DNA from: Pogona vitticeps
Lineage: Eukaryota; Chordata; Lepidosauria; Squamata; Agamidae
NCBI RefSeq assembly: GCF_051106095.1
Contig: NC_135789.1
Span: 21,509,764-21,573,763, forward strand
Direction of reading: 5' to 3'
Length of the DNA: 64,000 bases
Position numbers and translations under genes: made by a program. Each line of letters opens with the position of its first letter. The first letter of the stretch is position 1. A model generated the notes under the pieces. It was not told where the DNA came from, ran no database searches, and was given only the letters and a program-made list of their open reading frames with translations. This document shows, piece by piece, positions 57,985 through 64,000 of the stretch.

Positions 57985-58460
57985 TGTTTGGTTATTTATT
58001 TATTTAAAATATTTCCACCCTGCCTTCGTCCTTAAAATGGACCCAACAGGGTGTGCCTCGTGAAAAGACACTCTTTGAAGCTAAAAAAGAGTAGACAAAT
58101 ACCAAAAAGGATCGCACAGAGACCGCATTAAGCCATGGTAAATGAAAGCAATACCAAAAAACACATTTGAACCGGGAAGAAGACACGGCCATCCATTTCA
58201 AAAGCCTCACTCAGGCGGCCAGTCTTTAAGGGAAAGGCTGCCTGAAGAGAGAGGTCTCTGCCCGCTTGCGGAAGGAGAGCCAAGGCGGGGCCAGCCTGGC
58301 CTCCAGTGGGAGGGAGTTCCAAAGTCTAAAGGAGCAGCCACAAAGAAGGCCCTCTCCCGTGTCCCCACCAAGTGTGCCTGTGAAGATGATGGGACCAAGA
58401 GAAAGGCCTCTCCTGATGAGCTTCACACCCAAGCCCGCTCATAATGGGAGATGCAGTCTT
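57985..58460 (-). mobile_element. L2-like LINE 3' end
   Basis: The minus-strand translation SFRLWNSLPLEARLAPP, then LSFRKRAETSLFRQPFP is the LINE C-terminus also seen at 24640-25030; the tail (ATTT-rich) lies at 57985-58010. Confidence 0.85.
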
Positions 58461-58881
58461 TGAGATACAGTTCAGAAACGCCCTGGATTGTGGCCCACAG
58501 AGGCAACCCTGGGGGACTTTGCTCAAAATAAAGCAGACTCATTGGCTCGTCTATTGTGCTGAAGCCATTCTCCTCCTAGTCATCCGACGTTGTTCCATCG
58601 CTTCTTGATAAGGAAATGAAACCAGTGAATGGGAGGGTGGGGTGTCATCCTGCTGGATGGGGACCCGATCCAGCGATTTACAGTGAGCAGGAGCAGGAGT
58701 ATTTAAAAACACAGCATTCCCCCTTTCTGGCTCAGAACAGGCTAAATACAAGGATCCCTGGGAGGACGTGAACTATTTTTGAAATCAAAAGAACAGAAAG
58801 GGGGAAAAGAAAGGATTCAGGTATCTTGTGAGAGCAAATATCCCCTAAAGACCAGTTGGGGGAAGAAGGCTAGATGAAAGA

Positions 58882-58924
58882 GGTGGTGGTGGTGATGGTG
58901 ATGATGATGATGATGATGATGATG
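58882..58924. repeat. (GGT)n-(GAT)n microsatellite
   Basis: GTGGTGGTGG grading into GATGATGAT; a related GAC/GAT run is at 59063-59082. They lie on either side of MMP28 exon 2. Confidence 0.9.
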
Positions 58925-58946
58925 CTTCCCCAGGTATCACACTCAC

Positions 58947-59023
58947 CGGATGGCTTCGGAGAATTCGGCGAGGTTGGATCCTTGATGCTGAGATTCAAAG
59001 TAACCATATTTCTCCAGGAACCT
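58947..59023 (-). CDS. MMP28: MMP28 exon 2 (prodomain start)
   Basis: Acceptor TTGATTTTAG, donor GTGAGT. Encodes RFLEKYGYFESQHQG and then NLAEFSEAI; human has AFLEKYGYLNEQ and RFSDAI. It starts at phase 0, so exon 1 must end on a codon boundary. Confidence 0.92.
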
Positions 59024-59029
59024 CTAAAA

Positions 59030-59965
59030 TCAAAAGGAAAACAGCGATGAGGAGGAGGAAAAGACGACGACGACGATGATGATTTGGTGTCTGAGCAATT
59101 GCTTCGTTTCTGGATACAAGGGAGACATTTTCGTGGGCAGGAGGACTTGAAACTCACAGTGATGGGGACTGGATTCAAGAAACTCATCAAATTAGACTTA
59201 AATTGATGGGAATTCAACTTGTTTTTTTTTCCCCCCAATGCCTTGAACTCGGCTCCTGACTCAGAATCCACCCACCCCTTCCTCTCTTTCTGGGGGGTGA
59301 AAAAGCTCATTTTGAATAGGGCCTCAGAACTCAGGACTTGGGAGCGAGGACTGGAACTCGGGACTTGGTCCCAAAGACCAGCCAACCTGCCTGCATACGG
59401 GACCCTTTTAAACAGTTTTTGGGCCTCGCAAAGGGGAGACACAAAGCACCGGAAGGGATCAATAGTCTCCTCATGACGCGATCCAGAGGCACAGATCTTG
59501 AAGCATAGCTGCAGAATAAATGGGGTTTTACAATGGATTCAGCTGCAAGCCCAGCCTTTCTCCCCCACCCCCACCCCAGTGAACTTCCAGACCAGCTCTG
59601 TTCGCCCCATGCCGGCACTCCCATTTCCTCCCCTTATCAGCTCAGATTCCAGAAAGAGATCCAATCCAGACACAGCAAAACAGCCCAGAGAGAGAAAACC
59701 CCGCACATAAGATTTGCATTCCCCAGTTTGCCAGAGGCCAAGCCATCATCACGCAACCCGAGTGCAGAACAATGAGCGACACCTGGAATAACATCGTACG
59801 TCTTGGAAACCCAGGAAGGGGTTCCCACGACTCTGAACCAACTCCATGGCATGTTATCATACCATTAAAGTTCTGTAAACTGAGACTGGAAGGCTGCAGA
59901 AAAAGAGGAATCCTCCCAAAGGTGAAAAGGTCTAAAAAACGGCCTTCCCCTTGCAGCTCCTGATT
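59030..59965. other. MMP28 intron 1, nothing specific recognised
   Basis: Open frames up to 85-190 codons have no known domain; the longest (minus, 58870-59442) is the exon 2 region read in another frame. Confidence 0.4.
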
Positions 59966-59969
59966 TTTT

Positions 59970-60385
59970 TTATTTATTTAAAATATTTTTACCCTGCCTT
60001 TCTGCTTCAGGAGGGCCCAAGGCGGCTTACATCCTTGAAAGATCATATTTCAAGCTAACCACAATGCGTATACAAAGGCGGCTTTTTGCCGTATCAGGAG
60101 ACAATATTTTAAGTTTAAAAACAGTAAGTACTGTACACGAAATATGGAAAACGGATCAAACGAATACCACACTGAGAGACGGTCAACAGAAGCAGTACCA
60201 AAAACACATTCAAAGCAACAAGGCACAACAATCTGTTCAAAAAAGAAAACCACAAAGCTTGCTTGAAGAGAAAGGTCTTTTTTAATGGCTTGCAGAAAGG
60301 CAGCCAAGATGGGGCCAGCCTGGCCTCCGGTGGCAGGGAGTTCCACAGTCTCTGGGAGCAGGAACTCTCTTAAAGAAGAATGTTG
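59970..60385 (-). mobile_element. L2-like LINE 3' end
   Basis: TTTTTACCCTGCCTTTCTGC at the left end; at the right TGGGGCCAGCCTGGCCTCCG, the inverse of the LINE C-terminal coding stretch. Confidence 0.75.
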
Positions 60386-60467
60386 GTGCAGTGACTACCG
60401 GGGAAAATGTCCACGGTGTGGTGGTGGCCTCAGTCTTGAGCACCCCCTCGCACCTCAGTGGTCGGAG

Positions 60468-60576
<109 letters not shown>

Positions 60577-61149
60577 AGAGCAGGTCCTGACTCCACCCCA
60601 TGGTCACCCCGAAATCACACAAATATCCTGGATCTGGGTCCATTGCGAACAATATTATAAAGAAGGGGGACATCATGAAGAAGGGTGAAAGCAAGGAATA
60701 CAACTGAACTATGAGAGGGGGAAATCAGCTTTGTTCCAGTCAATGACAGGATGTTTTTGCTACCATCGGTTCCTGCAAGAAACAATGACTTGGTGGATGC
60801 ATCTCGACATAAAATGGCCATTTCCAACACAATGGTGTCACTCCTGCGCCAGAACACAGAAAGCCTCTTCTGTCCATTTACACGCACGTCTCCCATCACC
60901 GCTAGAGACGTGCCGATGCTCCGGAAACACCCAAGATCTCACTTATTTTGAACCACAGTTGTGTATGCCATTTTAATGGTTTGTCCCTCATCTTGGCCTT
61001 GAAGGCATTTCAGACCACAACTTAGAGGCAGTTTTCAGAGAGGGATCTGGGTGAGCCCACTCAACAAGAAACAACAACAGAAGGACGGAAATCTCACGGT
61101 GCTGTTGCGACGAGCGAATTTCGTTGGGTGCAAGCTTTTGCAGCTTCCA

Positions 61150-62300
61150 AGCAAGTTCAGAGATTCCCAGGGTCATGGGAGTTGGAAGGGGCCTTGAAGG
61201 GCATCGAGTCCAACCCCCCCCCCGCCTCAAGGCAGGGACCTACATTCAAAGAACATTTGCCATGGGCTGGCCAGCTTTCTCTTGAAGGCCTCCAAGTGTT
61301 GGAACGCTCACCATCTCTTGAGGTCACGGGTCCCATTGTCGTACTTCTCTAACAGTTGAGACATTTTTCCTGATATTCAGTCGAAATCTGGCTTCCTGTA
61401 GCTTGAGCCCATTGTTGCGTGTCCTGCACTCTGGGCTGATTGAGAACAGATCCTGCCCCCTCCTCTGTAGGATAATCCTTTAAGTACAGTGGTGCCTTGC
61501 TTTACAATTGCCCCGCATTATGACAAATTTGCTTAACGACGATCTTATTGCGATTGCAAAACAATGGTCTAAATGGGGGGATTTCACTTTACGATGATGG
61601 GTTCTCTGCTTCGGGAACCAATTCTTCGCAAAACAACGTTTTTAGAACAGCTGATTGGCTGTTTCAAAATGGCTGCTCAGTAATTAAAATGCTCCCCGCT
61701 GTGTTTAGGGATGGATTCCTCGCTATACAGGCAGCGCAAATGGCCGCCGTATGGAGGATCTTCGTTTTTACCCCATTGGAACGCATTGAATGGGTTTCAA
61801 TGGGTTTTTTTTTCCGCTTTATGACGTTTTCGCTTAACGGCAATTTTCCTGGAATGGATTATCGTCATTAAGCGAGGCACCACTGTATTCAAAAAGCACT
61901 ATCCTATCACCCCTCGGTTTTATTTTATCAATGCTAAACATGCCTAGTTCTTTCAGCCTTTCCTCCTAAGGAGGTCGCCCTCCTCTGAATTTGTTCAAAT
62001 TTGTCAGCATCCTTCTTGAAGGGTGGTGTCCAGAACTGGACACAAGACTCAAGATGAGGCCTAACCAGTGCCGAAGAGAGGGGGACTAGCACCTTGTGGG
62101 ATCCGACGACTGTACTTCTGTTAATGCAGGCTAAAATACCATTTGACTTTTTTGCAGTCACGAAATCCTGCTTTCTCATGATGTGAGCCTCCGTTCTACT
62201 ATTTTCCCCCTCCAGAGAGAGTTCAGGCTCGATTTGCTCCAGGATCCACTTGTGCGTCTCTCTGGCCATCCAGAGGATCCTGGAAGCTCTCCTCCCGCAC
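61150..62300 (-). mobile_element. CR1-type LINE 3' end, interrupted by MITE-2 copy 5
   Basis: Left part CAGGGTCATGGGAGTTGGAA to TGTAGGATAATCCTTTAAG; right part from AAAAAGCACTATCCTATCAC to about 62300. Minus translation includes LVPLSSALVRPHLESCVQFW, a CR1 RT C-terminal motif. The parts join as in the copy at 54000-54475. Confidence 0.85.
61487..61885. mobile_element. MITE-2 copy 5
   Basis: TA-flanked; ends CAGTGGTGCCTTGC and GCGAGGCACCACTG; 399 bp; inserted in a CR1 LINE. Confidence 0.9.
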
Positions 62301-62429
62301 TGCATTTTGAACAAATCCTTTTTCTTTCCCGCCAGCTTCCTTAAACGCCCAGCTTTAAAAGAACTTACAAACCGGAACAAGGACAGCTAAGCAGCCACCA
62401 CCACTGTGGGTCCTTTTAAGGAGAAAGGC

Positions 62430-63750
62430 AAGGTAAAAAATATTGTAAATAAATAAATAAATAAAATAAGAAGAATCCATGGCAGTTTTTTTTTTTAAAA
62501 AAAATGCAAGATCCTAGAAATAAATTCCTGACTCGCATACTCTTAAAAAAAAGGGGGGGGGTGTTTTCAAGCTCTTTCACAGAGTCTAATTAGCCTCAGT
62601 GCACCTAACAGTATGGTTTTCTACGCGGCACAAATGTGCCTCGGATTTTAGCCCAGCCAGCTCTGGAGAGGAAATCCAGCAGGAATCTTGAGTTTCTTTG
62701 TCTTGAGAGCCCGGCGCGCAACCCCCCCCCCGCCCTCTCCTTCGATTCATACCAGCCGGCGTGGGCAAGGAAACCCTGATGCTCACTGCAAGAAATTCTG
62801 ATAGCATCAGCGGGTGCTGGAGGATGATCTCACAGGGCTGAAAAACAGCTTTGAAGGCTCTCTTCTCGACTGTGGAGCGGGTGGCTGTCGTTTTTTCTTT
62901 CCAAACCATGTTTTCCTCTGCCCTAGCAGCCGCCACGGACTGGTACAAAGCAACGTGCAACCCACCCTTCGCTCCACAGGCACACTGGCCAAGGCTCACA
63001 CTCTGGCTTTACACTGGCGTAAAGGCGATCGCGTCCCCCACCGTGGGGAAAAGCCTCGTTCACTCAACGGTCGGTGCTTGCATGCTCAGCTGGGTGCTGG
63101 TCGTGCGACTGAGCAAGCAACTGGAGATGAGAACACCGGGCCATGAATGAGTGACGATTCAATGTCACAATTACACAGAAATCCACAACCTGATTCTGAC
63201 CCCTATGAGCACCGAATTCTCCCAGAGCTCAAAAGGAACTAGTTACAGGCCACGCCGTGACCTGTAACTAGTTTTGTGGGGTTTTTTGGCACCCAGTAAC
63301 CTACAAAGTTACTTCTAACCAGGAAATCGCCCGTGAATATCTTTAAATCCCTTGCAAGCATTTCCTATATGCTCATGTTGTTATAAATGTCCATGGCAGC
63401 CCACTCCCTTTAAAGCATAATACTGTACATGTTAATTTCCTCCCATTTTTACAGCTGCATTTCCCCCCCCCCGCCTTCTGACTGCATATTTGGTTACCAG
63501 ATCTGCACTAAAAAATGGAACGAAACCATGCCTTGAAGCCCAGCTACCTCTTAAAAGTTAGAAAATGATTCTCCTTTCTCTTGTTAAGAAGCAGGAAGTA
63601 ACCGTTTCCTATATAAAATTCCAAAACAGCAGGAAATAAACAGTGGAGCATTATGGAATGACGTGTGTGAAATGTACCCAAAGGTCTTTTCTGCTGGTTT
63701 TGTGTTTCAACAACAGCCCTTTGCTCAGTGTAACGGAAGGGGGTTGGACC
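62430..63750. other. no recognised gene
   Basis: Starts with a short LINE-tail-like (AAAT)n. A possible signal peptide for MMP28 exon 1 was sought on the minus strand and not found. Short inverted words occur at 63240-63275 (AACTAGTTACAGG...CCTGTAACTAGTT). Confidence 0.4.
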
Positions 63751-63764
63751 TCTTTTCTGGACAG

Positions 63765-63850
63765 CCGATGTGGCGTGATGAGCCAAGACTCCGGAGACCT
63801 GGGTTCAAATCCTGGCTCAGAAGGCACACAACAGAACCACACCTTTTTTC
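63765..63850 (+). mobile_element. tRNA-derived SINE head
   Basis: GGCGTGATGAGCCAAGACTC, then GACCTGGGTTCAAATCCTGG (B box). The body after it is diverged. Confidence 0.55.
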
Positions 63851-64000
63851 GAAGAGGGCTAAACCTGGGCATCCACACCACTGGAGTCAGGTCTCCGAGG
63901 GGAGATGCCAAAATTGGGCAAACCAGTCCCAGCGTTAGGGATGGCTGGGTGAGGCGGTTGCTTCAGGCGGCTGACAATTGGGGGTGAGCAAATTTTGTGG

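Noticed and set aside
62586-62999. Minus-strand frame considered as MMP28 exon 1
   Set aside because: No signal peptide, no donor at a codon boundary and no match to the MMP28 N-terminus.

Overview
The window looks like squamate reptile (lizard-like) nuclear DNA. It carries intron-containing vertebrate genes, BovB, CR1-like, L2-like and L1 LINEs side by side, tRNA-derived SINEs, many short palindromic DNA transposons, and a Ty3/gypsy retrotransposon of the Gmr1 type. All calls come from reading sequence and translations by eye; no database was searched.

Layout. 0.3-0.5 kb: one plus-strand exon that matches the start of a CCDC92-family gene (CCDC92B-like). 0.5-6.8 kb: intron-like DNA with a GATA microsatellite, two hairpins and old LINE/SINE pieces. 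6.85-18.98 kb: a MITE split by a Gmr1-like LTR retrotransposon, which is itself split by a second, closely related copy; both have 5-bp target duplications and LTR pairs that are identical or nearly so. 19.1-22.6 kb: first copy of an unrecognised minus-strand gene family, with a BovB LINE in one intron. 23.8-33.9 kb: LINE graveyard containing an internal duplication, a solo LTR inside a MITE and an L1 inside a CR1. 33.9-39.4 kb: a GC-rich array of tandem minus-strand exons of the same unrecognised family. 39.4-42.8 kb: GC-rich and repeat DNA.

42.8-59.0 kb: exons 2-8 of MMP28 (epilysin) on the minus strand, all intact and phase-consistent. They give 483 residues with cysteine switch, furin site, zinc-binding HExxHxxGxxH motif and hemopexin domain. 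The signal-peptide exon is probably right of the window. The MMP28 introns are packed with nested MITEs, SINEs and microsatellites. 59-64 kb: more of MMP28 intron 1 or upstream DNA, with CR1, L2-like and MITE copies.

The best candidate for something undescribed is the minus-strand family between CCDC92B and MMP28. Its most complete copy (35159-36378) has four exons whose splice phases agree. They predict a proline-rich chain with a Cys-Lys-Arg-Lys patch and an acidic tail made of three E/D-E-x-M-x-W-x-P repeats. Parts of it recur at 19.2-22.6 kb, and related exon units recur in tandem at 34.3 and 37.1-38.6 kb.
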